64,000 nucleotides of DNA from JABSSA01 sp039960995. GTDB lineage: Bacteria > Pseudomonadota > Alphaproteobacteria > Rhodobacterales > Rhodobacteraceae. Within the stretch, counting starts at the first letter, position 1, and every line of letters starts with the position of its first letter. A program made the translations under genes and the position numbers. The stretch lies in contig JBDVKF010000006.1 in assembly GCA_039960995.1 (NCBI GenBank), positions 62,001-126,000 on the forward strand, read 5' to 3'. A model generated the notes under the pieces. The model was given only the letters and a program-made list of their open reading frames with translations. It had not been told where the DNA came from and did not search any database. Below, piece after piece: positions 44,675 to 54,318 of this stretch.

Positions 44675-47600
44675 ATGACGTCTCGCCCCTCTGCTTCTAA
44701 TGCAAGATAACGTCGATATTCTTCGGCATTATTGAAATGTTGTTGGCGGGCGACTTCGGTCTGAGCTTTTTCAAGAAAAGCAGAGTTGTATTTGAAATGC
44801 GCGAAAATCAATTCGCGCTCTGCGATGCGGGCACCGCCAATGAAATGCATCCCTTCTGATAGGCGCAACCCGGGATGATAACGCAGCAAAGCCAGTTTTT
44901 GCGCTGAAAACAGATTGGGTCGTGACCGGGGCATCAGTCGGTGCCGCAGGGCGGACACCCATCCGGGCTGGTTCGAATAAGGCCCGCTTGCAGACCCGGC
45001 ATTGTGAAAGGGTTGGTAGTCAGAATAATGCGCTTCGGTAAACAAATCGCCCGTTTTGAAATCCGCAGTGTTCAGGGATTCTTTGGGATACATATCGAGC
45101 ATGAATACCCGTGCAGCATTGGCGTTTTCAAACTCGGGCTGTTCAAGCAGTTCATTGACAGAGGCTGACTGCGGATGTTGCCACACCAAAAATTCATCCG
45201 CATCCGCAATGATTGACCATTTGCCAACGCGGTAAGCCGCAAGCATAGCTTGTTGCCAGTCTACGCCAAAATGTGCGTGGCGATAATCGGTATCAACGGA
45301 AAACAAACAGACATCAGGTTGTGCCAACAGGTATTCCCGCGTTCCATCATTTGAAAGATTATCTGCAATCAGAAAGCTGGAAACCCCTAGGTTTCGATAG
45401 TGTTCCAGGAAATGCGGCACCATGAACATTTCGTTTCGCATAGCGGCAACAACAGACACTGTTGCGTCTCGTGCGTCCTTCAGTCGACTAAGGGGACTAA
45501 GTAATTCCAGCGCATTGCTGTTATGTCCCAGCCTCGGAATTTGGTGGGTTGGCCAGATTTTGGCGGGATACAACCCTGGCCTTTTTGACTGGATCAGAGC
45601 CGTTTCCTGATCGGCGGATGAATCCAAATGAACCAAAGAAATTGGCGCTGTCTGTGATGCAAAGAAGGAATTTAACCAGGCCGCCATAGGTTCAGCGCCA
45701 GAATGGGTTCTGCGCCTAATTGAGACCCGGTAATCTTCGCTGTTTACACGGATGTTTTGCATGGCCAGCAAATCGCCAAGCATTTTATCTTCCATAAAGG
45801 ACGTCTGCAGTAGGCGTCGCCCATCATTCGTTTTGGTTTGTTCAAGTGCGATTTCGACGGCCTGACGGCTAAGCGCGTATCCAGACCCACCATCGGCGTA
45901 TTCAGATGGTTCTGGTGATTTGTCCAATTCGTTTCGGCCACGCGCAGTTGTAGATTTCTCGCGGTGCCAGTTGCGATCTGTCTGTCCAACTTTGCGTTTC
46001 AATCGCCGTCCAAAATAGTCAAACTTGAGATATGTGAGATTTCCAAACCAAACCGGAGCATTCAAAAAGCAATCGTCATCGATTTTGACAACGTGCCCTA
46101 TATTCGTGTTGCCTTTCACCCATGCCAGAGCCGCAAGCGTTTTTTGTGGCAACCCTTCGTAATCGTCTGGCGCATCAAGCGATAGAACGTCCCCGTCAAT
46201 CTTACCGTCGCCATCCCCAACGACGATCAAATACGGGATTCCAAGCGATTTTAAGTCTTGGATCCATCCACGACGGATCGTAGGAATTCGTGTGTCCAAA
46301 TAGGGTTTACACGAGAAAATCATAACCAACGCGTCGTGTAGCCCGTTGGCTTGAATAAGGTCTGCATTTGGAGGGTGGTTTTGGGTTTCTAGCTTGGCCA
46401 AAGCTTGCGGGATGACCAACTCGTTGCAGTTTTGAACCCGGTTTAGCGCGGTCTTCATTGGCGTTGTCAGGCGTGTTTCGGGACTGTCGTTCAAGTGGGT
46501 TTCGGCCCAGTCGACCAATTCCTGTGCAACTTGTGTGACACCCTTGTTACACAGGGCGACAGCTGCATGTAGTGCCATTGCAGGCGCAAGTGCATGTGTG
46601 CCCGTCCGCGCAAGTTTCTCCAGAAGGTCACGCAACGCGCCGGCAAAATCTGCATCTTCACTCGCACCTTGAATGATATGCAGCAAAGCGCCGTGAACGC
46701 TGCGTTGAATTGAAAGTTCAGGTGCGCTTGGTACATCGGTATACCCATCGACGACGGCCTGCCGCGTCAAATCCGCTGCATCATCTGATACATCATGTTC
46801 CGGCGATGCAGCCACGCGCAGAGCGACCGATGACGCGTGTTTCCCATGCGATAGTACATCTGCATAGGAAAGGCCCTGCGTTTGGGTAAGTGGTGTTTCC
46901 TCAGGCCCAAATAACTCGCGGCGATAACGCGAAACATCAGCGACACCAAATCGCTCAAGTAGATCAAGAGCTTGTTTTTGATCAGCCTTTGATGTTGCAG
47001 GGGCCTTCAAAGCGTTGAATGCATCGCGGGCTTGGTCCAAGAATGGAGATAGATCGATGTCTGCCAGTGTTCGCCAAAAATACCGGTTTAAACCGTATAT
47101 TTTAAGGGCGATGTCTTCGATCTCTTGTTTGGATTTGGGAAAAAGATTGGGGCCGTAAATTACGGTCTGGGCGGCAGCAATCGCAAGTTCACGGCATTGC
47201 GCGCGCCCCCAGTAGTTTTTGTTTTCGTTGGCCATGTATCGCAGTGCTTGAACAGCCAGTGCGTTGCGAATGTCTGGTTCAAGCGTGTTTGTATTTAGCG
47301 CGAAACGAATGGAATATGCGATCGCAGGTGTTATCGTCCATCCGTCGAGGGATGTAGCCAGACGTTTTAACCCATCTATTGCGGCCAAATACTGACCTGC
47401 GTGTAATTGCCAAGGCAGCAATACAGATGTCATCCACGCATCCGTTTTATCATATGGGGTCAAATGCGGCTCTATGCCTTCTGACTTTGCCATGTCGCTT
47501 ATTGGTACGAAATCTTGCGCCGCGAGAGTGAAAAATTCTGTAAGTGCAAGGAACAATCCGCGACGTTGCACGGGAGGTAAGGCCAAATCAGACAGAGCGC

Positions 47601-50148
47601 TCAACGCGATGGGTTTTGAACCAGTTGTACCAATAGCTGACCAGAATCGTCGAATTGCACCATCAATGGCTGTGTCTGTCCAACTGGACGAGATCGCATG
47701 CTTTGGTCGGTGTGATGGCGGGCAGGGCGGCATACTTTCTTGTACGCCAAGTTGGGCGGCCAGCCTTTGAGCCAACGATTGCCCATCTGAGCTTAAGATA
47801 TTCCATAACTGCCCAAAATGGACATGTTCGACAATATGCGCAGCCTCAAAGGGGGGAGGTACAAAGCCGTCGACCTGCGCTAAGGTTGAAATGCGGTGGG
47901 CAACATCTGTTTTCTTGAGTGTCAAAGACGTGCCAAATGTGTTCGCCTGCTTGTCCAGCAGCGAGAAAACGAGCTGATCTTCGGTGCCAATTTCAGTCCA
48001 AATCCGTCCAGGCAGTAGGCATGCCAGTCTCGTCTCCTGATCGTCATGGGATATCGTGTGTGGGAGAATGATATCTGTGCCTTCAAGACTGACCGCGACA
48101 TCATCTTGCGATAAACCAGCGCACAATTCCCAGTTAAGGTCTAAAAACAGCGCGTCTTTTTGCGGCGGTCTAGTCAGAACTTGGGTTGTGACAACCACCC
48201 CGTGAATGTCCACGGCGACAATGCCGTCGAAATTTAGCTCTGTTTCGTTTGGACGTTTGCAATTCGCGATATTCTGGCCACCAACTGATACATGAGCGCC
48301 CTGATCCGTAAAGGTGATGTCGATGATTGCGTGCTCGTGGGCCAGTGGGAATGATATGGGTTTTTCGTGGCCCCATTGCCCGCTTTTTCGTTGGTTTGTT
48401 ACGACCACCTGTTCGTCCCGGCGCAGTGAAACATGAAGTGGGATATTCCCAGCAACAGATGTCAGAAATGATATGTTTGTGTAGGGGCTCGCGCTCAGGT
48501 CAGCTTCTATGATCAGTCTAGAGGCCATTGGTCGGTAGAACGGATGTGCCTCATCCTGCGCGCTTGGAGTTTCGGTTTTCGTTTGACCTTGGGGGGAGGT
48601 TCGAGTGTTAGAACGATCTGAAACCAATTGGATCGTCGGTTCTGTTTCCAATGTAGCAGGCGACAGGTTTGATATAGCTCGCATAGCCAGCTTTTTGCCC
48701 AAAGGATCACGTATTCGGGGTGCTGAGACCTGTGTGCTCAGTGCGACGCGATCAAAGGCCATGACAGACAATGAATGAGCGTCGGCATCGGTGAGTACAA
48801 CCGATCCGTCGGCTTGCAAGTGAGGCAGTTGTAAACCAGCGCCACCTTCAATAGTCAGTATTTGAGCCAAGCACATCTTGGCTTGGTCCCGCAAAATTCG
48901 ATCTGTCCATTTCGCTAATGCGTCAAGCTTTGGAATGTCACCAGCCTGAAGGAATACCACGACTTGTCCGGTGGCCAATGTCAGCGCTTTTCGTCGTGCA
49001 GCGGCTGGGTTGTTGGTGAGGCATTGAACGTTTTTGCAGGTCTCATTTGCGTCCAAGCCACGTAGCGCGCTGTTTGTCCCGGCGATCAATATTTCATGCG
49101 CTGGTAAATAGCTTTCTTGTAGAGCGCTAAGCGTCTCTTGCAATCTGTCCTGCATGCCTTCACCTGCCGGTAAGATAATGCTCAGAGGTAATTTCCCGGC
49201 CATTTCCAAGGTCCAGAATGCGCCGATCCCTTTTGACCACTTATCGTCAAATTGGATGTCGTGGCGGGAGAGGTATTCTTTGGCGGCCGTTGCGTATCGT
49301 TGACGACGATTTGGCTCGCGCAGGGCAGTTGTGCGTTCGAAAATCAAGCGCGACGCAATTTGCGCAAATGCCTCGGTCGCGCGCGGCTTCGTCTCGGGTT
49401 GCATGATGTCTTTGAGGTCGTCCAATACCGCAAATTGCTGAAAAACACCGTCGGTGTCTGATCCTGTAATCTGCCCGTTCCGGTCACGTGTTTGCAGATA
49501 TAACGGTTCAGGCAAATGCAGGATATGATCCGTGCGTGCGGCAGCTTGGTAATAAAATGCGTGATCTTCGAACAATTGGCCTTCGGTAAAGCGCAAATCT
49601 TTGATCAGTTCTTTTCGGTAAAGTTTGTTCCAGGCCGACGGAAAATGGCAAATGGCGTCTTGCCATGACGTCAAAGGATGTCGCGTCACTGCGGTCCGGT
49701 TCGCAAGATCCGGCGCTGTATGAATAGCAGAATGAGTGTATCCAGCCCCATCAGGAAAAACAAAACGCAGACCACAAGCAACCCAATCGGCACCAGATTG
49801 GCACAAAGCATCCCACATTTTTGCAAGAAAATCGCACATCACACGATCATCGCCGTCCACAAAAGCAATGGCCTGACCACGCACCTGGTCAAGGGCGATG
49901 TTCCGAGCGGCTGAAAGACCTTTGTTTTCCTGCGAAATCAACTGAAATCGAGGATCGCTATCGATCGTTTCCAACACACGTGCGCGACTGTCGTCAGTGG
50001 ATCCGTCATCGACAACGAAACATTCAAAGTCGCCGAAGCTCTGTGCTCGCAAACTCTCGAGGCACGGCCCGATATGATCTTGGACATTGAAGACCGGTAC
50101 GATGATTGAAATTGCCGGATTTTGATGTGCGCCCGTCGGTTTTACCAT
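44599..50148 (-). CDS. Giant multi-domain glycosyltransferase with galectin-like domain
   Basis: An 1849-residue protein. Domains in order: GT2 (about 12-230, with VVDDGSTDDS at 46-55 and FVDGDD at 96-101); a second, degenerate GT2-like segment (320-480; SIILPAGEG, AAARRKALTLATGQVVVFLQAGD); a galectin-like segment (about 536-655) with H, R, N, W and E of the sugar site apparent in HVSLRRDEQVVVTN and QWGHEK; a long helical region (700-1240); a GT31-like domain (1270-1480; VKIDDDCFLN, YADGGSGYALS, EDKMLGDLL); and a Glyco_tranf_2_4/GT92-like domain (1560-1830; VVAAMRNEMFMVPHFLEHY, IIADADEFLVW). It follows glf by one base and so is coupled to it. Cytoplasmic; it may build several linkages of one glycan. 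Confidence 0.85.
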   Translation of the reverse strand: MVKPTGAHQNPAISIIVPVFNVQDHIGPCLESLRAQSFGDFECFVVDDGSTDDSRARVLETIDSDPRFQLISQENKGLSAARNIALDQVRGQAIAFVDGDDRVMCDFLAKMWDALCQSGADWVACGLRFVFPDGAGYTHSAIHTAPDLANRTAVTRHPLTSWQDAICHFPSAWNKLYRKELIKDLRFTEGQLFEDHAFYYQAAARTDHILHLPEPLYLQTRDRNGQITGSDTDGVFQQFAVLDDLKDIMQPETKPRATEAFAQIASRLIFERTTALREPNRRQRYATAAKEYLSRHDIQFDDKWSKGIGAFWTLEMAGKLPLSIILPAGEGMQDRLQETLSALQESYLPAHEILIAGTNSALRGLDANETCKNVQCLTNNPAAARRKALTLATGQVVVFLQAGDIPKLDALAKWTDRILRDQAKMCLAQILTIEGGAGLQLPHLQADGSVVLTDADAHSLSVMAFDRVALSTQVSAPRIRDPLGKKLAMRAISNLSPATLETEPTIQLVSDRSNTRTSPQGQTKTETPSAQDEAHPFYRPMASRLIIEADLSASPYTNISFLTSVAGNIPLHVSLRRDEQVVVTNQRKSGQWGHEKPISFPLAHEHAIIDITFTDQGAHVSVGGQNIANCKRPNETELNFDGIVAVDIHGVVVTTQVLTRPPQKDALFLDLNWELCAGLSQDDVAVSLEGTDIILPHTISHDDQETRLACLLPGRIWTEIGTEDQLVFSLLDKQANTFGTSLTLKKTDVAHRISTLAQVDGFVPPPFEAAHIVEHVHFGQLWNILSSDGQSLAQRLAAQLGVQESMPPCPPSHRPKHAISSSWTDTAIDGAIRRFWSAIGTTGSKPIALSALSDLALPPVQRRGLFLALTEFFTLAAQDFVPISDMAKSEGIEPHLTPYDKTDAWMTSVLLPWQLHAGQYLAAIDGLKRLATSLDGWTITPAIAYSIRFALNTNTLEPDIRNALAVQALRYMANENKNYWGRAQCRELAIAAAQTVIYGPNLFPKSKQEIEDIALKIYGLNRYFWRTLADIDLSPFLDQARDAFNALKAPATSKADQKQALDLLERFGVADVSRYRRELFGPEETPLTQTQGLSYADVLSHGKHASSVALRVAASPEHDVSDDAADLTRQAVVDGYTDVPSAPELSIQRSVHGALLHIIQGASEDADFAGALRDLLEKLARTGTHALAPAMALHAAVALCNKGVTQVAQELVDWAETHLNDSPETRLTTPMKTALNRVQNCNELVIPQALAKLETQNHPPNADLIQANGLHDALVMIFSCKPYLDTRIPTIRRGWIQDLKSLGIPYLIVVGDGDGKIDGDVLSLDAPDDYEGLPQKTLAALAWVKGNTNIGHVVKIDDDCFLNAPVWFGNLTYLKFDYFGRRLKRKVGQTDRNWHREKSTTARGRNELDKSPEPSEYADGGSGYALSRQAVEIALEQTKTNDGRRLLQTSFMEDKMLGDLLAMQNIRVNSEDYRVSIRRRTHSGAEPMAAWLNSFFASQTAPISLVHLDSSADQETALIQSKRPGLYPAKIWPTHQIPRLGHNSNALELLSPLSRLKDARDATVSVVAAMRNEMFMVPHFLEHYRNLGVSSFLIADNLSNDGTREYLLAQPDVCLFSVDTDYRHAHFGVDWQQAMLAAYRVGKWSIIADADEFLVWQHPQSASVNELLEQPEFENANAARVFMLDMYPKESLNTADFKTGDLFTEAHYSDYQPFHNAGSASGPYSNQPGWVSALRHRLMPRSRPNLFSAQKLALLRYHPGLRLSEGMHFIGGARIAERELIFAHFKYNSAFLEKAQTEVARQQHFNNAEEYRRYLALEAEGRDVIYDPTVSVPWYSAPFVAARLDSKSE

Positions 50149-50149
50149 C

Positions 50150-51253
50150 TCAGGCCCATGTGGTGATTAAGGTACGGGCGCGATCTAAGGCCTCTCGGAT
50201 CGTCACGTCCATGTCGAGATACCGATAGGTTCCCAAACGCCCGACAAAAGACACGCCGTCTTCGGTTTTAGCCAGTTTTTCGTATTGCGTAAGCAAGGTT
50301 TTTTCCTCAACCAGACGGATCGGATAGTATGGGATATCCTGCGCTTCACAAGGACGGGAAAATTCGCGAAAGCAAACCGTCTTAGAATGCTCTTCCCAAG
50401 GCGCAAAATGCTTGTGTTCGGTGATCCGCGTGAAAGGGACGTTTGGGTCTCCGTAATTCATGACGGCGCAGCCTTGCCAATCTCCTTCGTCTTCAAAGCG
50501 TTCGAAATCCAATGTGCGATATCCCAATCGACCCAGCTTATGCCCAAAATAGGCATCCAGCGGTCCAGACCAGATCAAGTGATCCCCTTTGACGGTCATC
50601 GGATCACAAGGCCTGGATAAATGTACGTCGATGCCAGAATGGTCGAGAATGCGTTCAACCATCTTTGTGTACCCTTCTTTGGGCATACCTTGATACGTAT
50701 GAAAGAAATAGTTGTCGTTGTAATTGAAACGCAACGGTAGTCGCTTGAGAATTGAGGATGGAAGCGCACTGGGCGCGCACCCCCATTGCTTTTCGGTATA
50801 GCCCTTGAAGAACGCTTCGTACAAATCTTGTCCAACCATGGACAATGCCTGTTCTTCAAAGTTCTGCGGATCTGTAATGCTGGCGTCTGCACATTGCGCG
50901 ACAAACGCTTGGGCTTCTTTTGGTGACATGGTTCGCCCAAAGAACTGATTGATCGTGTGTAGATTAATAGGCAGTGTATAGACCGCCCCGTTCACCGTGC
51001 TTTTGACCCGGTTCCTATACGGCTCGAAGGTCATGTAGTTATTTACATAAGACCAAACTTCGGCGTCATCAGTGTGAAAGATGTGAGGTCCGTAGGTATG
51101 CACCATGACCCCCGTAGAATTGCACCGCTCTGTATGGCAATTGCCTGCAATATGGTTGCGCGACTCATGAATTGTGACTGTGTGACCAGCTTCGGCAAAA
51201 CACCGCGCCATCACTGCCCCTGACAGGCCAGCGCCCACAATCGTGATTTGCAT
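50150..51253 (-). CDS. glf: UDP-galactopyranose mutase
   Basis: A 367-residue FAD enzyme interconverting UDP-galactopyranose and UDP-galactofuranose. The FAD motif MQITIVGAGLSGAVMARCFAEAGH starts the protein; HTYGPHIFHTDDAEVWSYV, GYTEKQWGC, FNYNDNYFFHTYQGMPKEGYTKMVERIL and GRLGTYRYLDMDVTI are family signatures including conserved active-site arginines. The ATG at 51253 has AAAGGG upstream; a longer frame would add 30 residues before the Rossmann motif. It is directly coupled to the giant glycosyltransferase and divergent from the RTX gene. Confidence 0.95.
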   Translation of the reverse strand: MQITIVGAGLSGAVMARCFAEAGHTVTIHESRNHIAGNCHTERCNSTGVMVHTYGPHIFHTDDAEVWSYVNNYMTFEPYRNRVKSTVNGAVYTLPINLHTINQFFGRTMSPKEAQAFVAQCADASITDPQNFEEQALSMVGQDLYEAFFKGYTEKQWGCAPSALPSSILKRLPLRFNYNDNYFFHTYQGMPKEGYTKMVERILDHSGIDVHLSRPCDPMTVKGDHLIWSGPLDAYFGHKLGRLGYRTLDFERFEDEGDWQGCAVMNYGDPNVPFTRITEHKHFAPWEEHSKTVCFREFSRPCEAQDIPYYPIRLVEEKTLLTQYEKLAKTEDGVSFVGRLGTYRYLDMDVTIREALDRARTLITTWA

Positions 51254-51375
51254 AAGTTGTGCCCTTTCACCGCTTCGATTCACCTTATGGGGGCGTCCGA
51301 ACAGAGGCAACCAAGTGCGACGAATCCTTACGATTAGAAGCAAATTTTGGATGATAGTCTAAATGTTGCCAAACT

Positions 51376-54036
51376 GTGGTTCCGATTAAAGCACGATTTG
51401 ACGACGACCCTAGGCTTGAACTGCTTTGGGGGTGGGTCATGGATTTCGACCGGATCGGGATTGCGTCGTCTGAGGACGCTCTTTTGAATATCGACTTGCG
51501 TACGACGACATACGCAACAATTGCAAACAACACGAACCTGTTCGCGGTGAACGGCGCGAATGGAGGTCTAACAAGCTATCTGTTGCGTGAAGACGGCAGA
51601 CTGGCCCAGTGCGTTGACCATGGGTATTTTGATGGCGACTTCACGTTGGGTGGAGTTTCAGAATTTGTGTCAATCAAGGGCGAAATGCAGCTGTTGGTTG
51701 GCGGGGGCGCTGGATCACCATTGCAAGCCTTTGGGATCACCAAGAAAGGCGAACTTGGCGAATTGACGGATGCGGCCCATTTGGATGCAACGGCGATGCA
51801 CTTGTCATCGGTTATGCATCTCGAACTAGACGCTTTGGATGTTCTCTATTGTGTAGATGCAGGAACCGGACAGTTGCGTATGTTGGCTGGTGATAACGGA
51901 GAGTCTGCCGCTCTGGAGCAAGGCCCGGCATTCGATGTGTCTGGCCCTGTGTGTTTGGACAAAACTGTTGTGGCTGGCTCGCATTATGTTGTGTCTGCCG
52001 ACTGTGTTGCGAACGAAATCGTTTCCTATCGTGTTGATGACGCGACTGGGCATCTTTCACAAATTTCAGAATTTGGCGCGGATGACGGGATGGGTTTGCA
52101 AACCCCAATCGCGATGGAAGCTGTATCAGCGTTTGGGCGATCGTTTGTTGTTGTCGCTGGATCGGACAGCAATTCGTTAAGTGTTTTGGAGATTGGATTT
52201 ACTGGCCAGTTGGAGGCGGTCGATCATGTCCTTGATACGGCTGCTACACGGTTTGGCGGCGTGCAGGCGATGTCAGTGTCCCAAATAGATGACCGTGTTT
52301 TTATCGTCGCTGGGGGCGGCGATGACGGGTTAAGCCTTTTTACGTTGTTGCCAGATGGCCGTCTGTCGCATGTGCAAACATTGATCCATGAGGTCGGTCT
52401 TGGTTTGCAGAATGTTGATGTGATTGAAACGGTGATCGTAGGCACAACTTTGCAAGTTTTTGTCGGTTCCGACACAAGTTTGGGACTGACTCAATTTTCC
52501 GTAGATCTAAGTCAGCTTGGAACTGAAAAACGGAACTGGGCTGCGGGCGATCAATTCGTTCAAGGCAGCGGTGGTGATGATGTTCTGATGGCGGGATTGA
52601 ATGGCCATGACACACTGAATGGGCGCGGTGGAGATGACATACTGGTGGCCACAAAGGCAGGTGTGACCATGATCGGCGGGGCCGGTCATGACCGCTTTGT
52701 GCTCGCTGACACGACGTTTGTACAAAAGATTGATGACTTTGAAGTCGGCGTCGATCAACTGGATTTGTCCGCAATCCCGTTTTTGCGGAATTCAAACCAA
52801 ATCGTTGTGCGCGAAACTGCAACGGGCGCGGAACTATATTTCAGTGACCTCAAAATCGCAATCACGTCTGCGACGGGTCAAGCGCTGAGCCATACTGAAT
52901 TATTCGGGGCCGGTTTTGATTATCCCGAACGCGTTCTGGTGTTGTCGACACCATCCGGCATAGAAATCGTTGGCAACGATGGGTCCGAGCAACTTGTTGG
53001 AACGGCCGGCGATGACACGATTTTCGGAAATGGAGGAGATGACGTCCTGAATGGGGGCGATGCGAATGATGTTCTGATGGGAGGTCAAGGCGACGATGTT
53101 TTGGCGGGCCAAAATGGCGATGATATCTTGATTGGCGAGGATGGCGATAATGCGCTCTACGGAGGCAACGGGCATGACAGCATTTTGGGTGGGCAAGGTT
53201 TTGACACTGTGTATGGAGGAATTGGGGATGACTCCGTCGACACAGGTGGTGGAGACGACAGCATTGGAGCTGGCGACGGAGACGATCAAATCTCAAGCGG
53301 ATCCGGTCGCGACACGATCTGGGCGGGCACCGGAAATGACAACATAAATTCAGGAGACGGGGACGACAGCATTGGCGGGTTTACTGGCAATGATACCGTC
53401 GACACAGGAGCTGGTAACGATACAGTTTGGGCAAGCTATGGCGACGACTTGATTGTCGCGGGGGCCGGCGACGATCAGATCGGCGGATATGACGGAAATG
53501 ATGTTATTTTTGGCGACGCGGGTGATGATGAACTTTGGGGAGCCAAAGGATCGGATGTATTGAATGGCGGGTCGGGTAATGACGTGCTTGGTGGTTTCAT
53601 AGGCAACGATACATTGTGTGGTGATGGCGGTCAGGACGATCTTTGGGGCGGTAACGGTGATGATCACATTTGTGGCGGTAACGGCGATGACAGTCTTTTG
53701 GGTGGGGATGGAAATGATCGCCTATTTGGGGATGCAGGAGAGGACAAAATTTGGGGTGGCAAGGGGTCTGACCAAATGACAGGCGGGGTTGGTGCCGATG
53801 TCTTCTATTTCTATAAAAACCAAGGGGCAGATCAAATTTTGGATTTTGAATCCGGAATTGATCTTATTCAGATTTTCGCTCCCAATCTGACGTTTGCAGA
53901 CCTTACTATCAAACAGCAAACAGCAAACAGCAAACAGCAAACAGGTTCAGTTCTGGTTGAATTCGGGGACGGAAGTATATGCTTTGACGATATGATGCTT
54001 GGCGACTTAAGCGAAAACGATTTTCTGTTTGGCTAA
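51376..54036 (+). CDS. RTX protein with N-terminal beta-propeller-like domain
   Basis: An 886-residue protein expected to be exported by a type I system. Residues 1-390 contain repeated blades (VDAGTGQLRMLAGDNGES, VDDATGHLSQISEFG, TGQLEAVDHVLDT, LPDGRLSHVQTLIHE), like a lactonase-type propeller. One RTX block is at about 395-460, a second long block at about 535-800 with many GGxGxDxUx calcium-binding nonapeptides, and the C-terminus ends LGDLSENDFLFG, a typical RTX secretion tail. There is no signal peptide. The GTG at 51376 is the first possible start; ATG 51439 is an alternative. No HlyB/HlyD/TolC genes are nearby. A 7-base tandem repeat lies near the 3' end. Confidence 0.87.
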   Translation: MVPIKARFDDDPRLELLWGWVMDFDRIGIASSEDALLNIDLRTTTYATIANNTNLFAVNGANGGLTSYLLREDGRLAQCVDHGYFDGDFTLGGVSEFVSIKGEMQLLVGGGAGSPLQAFGITKKGELGELTDAAHLDATAMHLSSVMHLELDALDVLYCVDAGTGQLRMLAGDNGESAALEQGPAFDVSGPVCLDKTVVAGSHYVVSADCVANEIVSYRVDDATGHLSQISEFGADDGMGLQTPIAMEAVSAFGRSFVVVAGSDSNSLSVLEIGFTGQLEAVDHVLDTAATRFGGVQAMSVSQIDDRVFIVAGGGDDGLSLFTLLPDGRLSHVQTLIHEVGLGLQNVDVIETVIVGTTLQVFVGSDTSLGLTQFSVDLSQLGTEKRNWAAGDQFVQGSGGDDVLMAGLNGHDTLNGRGGDDILVATKAGVTMIGGAGHDRFVLADTTFVQKIDDFEVGVDQLDLSAIPFLRNSNQIVVRETATGAELYFSDLKIAITSATGQALSHTELFGAGFDYPERVLVLSTPSGIEIVGNDGSEQLVGTAGDDTIFGNGGDDVLNGGDANDVLMGGQGDDVLAGQNGDDILIGEDGDNALYGGNGHDSILGGQGFDTVYGGIGDDSVDTGGGDDSIGAGDGDDQISSGSGRDTIWAGTGNDNINSGDGDDSIGGFTGNDTVDTGAGNDTVWASYGDDLIVAGAGDDQIGGYDGNDVIFGDAGDDELWGAKGSDVLNGGSGNDVLGGFIGNDTLCGDGGQDDLWGGNGDDHICGGNGDDSLLGGDGNDRLFGDAGEDKIWGGKGSDQMTGGVGADVFYFYKNQGADQILDFESGIDLIQIFAPNLTFADLTIKQQTANSKQQTGSVLVEFGDGSICFDDMMLGDLSENDFLFG
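53911..53945 (+). repeat. (AAACAGC)n heptanucleotide tandem repeat inside the RTX gene
   Basis: Four exact AAACAGC copies (53911-53938) are followed by AAACAGG (53939-53945), encoding KQQTANSKQQTG. The seven-base unit is not a multiple of three. Adding one copy brings a TGA into frame at 53958-53960; removing one gives about 17 new residues and then TGA. Both would remove the last roughly 30 residues, which hold the secretion tail. Confidence 0.85.
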
Positions 54037-54318
54037 TGCTTTTCAACCAAGTTGCTTTCAAAGCGATATGTAAATCAAAAATGGGTCAATTGGCACCGTG
54101 ATGTCGAAGGATTATTGCGATGACAGACGTCATCGTCAGTACATTTCAACCAGTGGTATTAGAGCATTTCAACCAACGGTTTTACTCACCTGGTTTTTCC
54201 GCGATTTCTGTTGGAATGGTGAGTTTGACGGGCTTGACGGATCGTAACAAACGGCCATTATTTCTACATTAACCAATAGTCGTTTTAAGCATTATATGAG
54301 TTATTTGGGGGGATTTGC
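54037..54318. promoter_or_regulatory. Intergenic region with a direct repeat and hairpin before the Stf-like gene
   Basis: This 282-base gap contains a near-perfect hairpin CGATGAC-AGAC-GTCATCG (54118-54135), two 19-base direct repeats starting CATTTCAACCA (54142-54160 and 54165-54183, 16 of 19 positions equal, 23 bases apart) and a related TTTTCAACCA at 54044. The spacing of about two helical turns is operator-like. No terminator with a T tract is seen after the RTX gene. Confidence 0.5.

Noticed and set aside
53000..53780. Regular DNA repeats that could be mistaken for a CRISPR or satellite array
   Set aside because: They encode RTX nonapeptides (GGxGxDxUx) within a single frame and vary as a protein repeat does; there are no spacers.
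54269..54288. CtrA-type site (TTAA ... TTAA) before the Stf-like gene
   Set aside because: The two TTAA boxes are 12 bases apart instead of the required seven.
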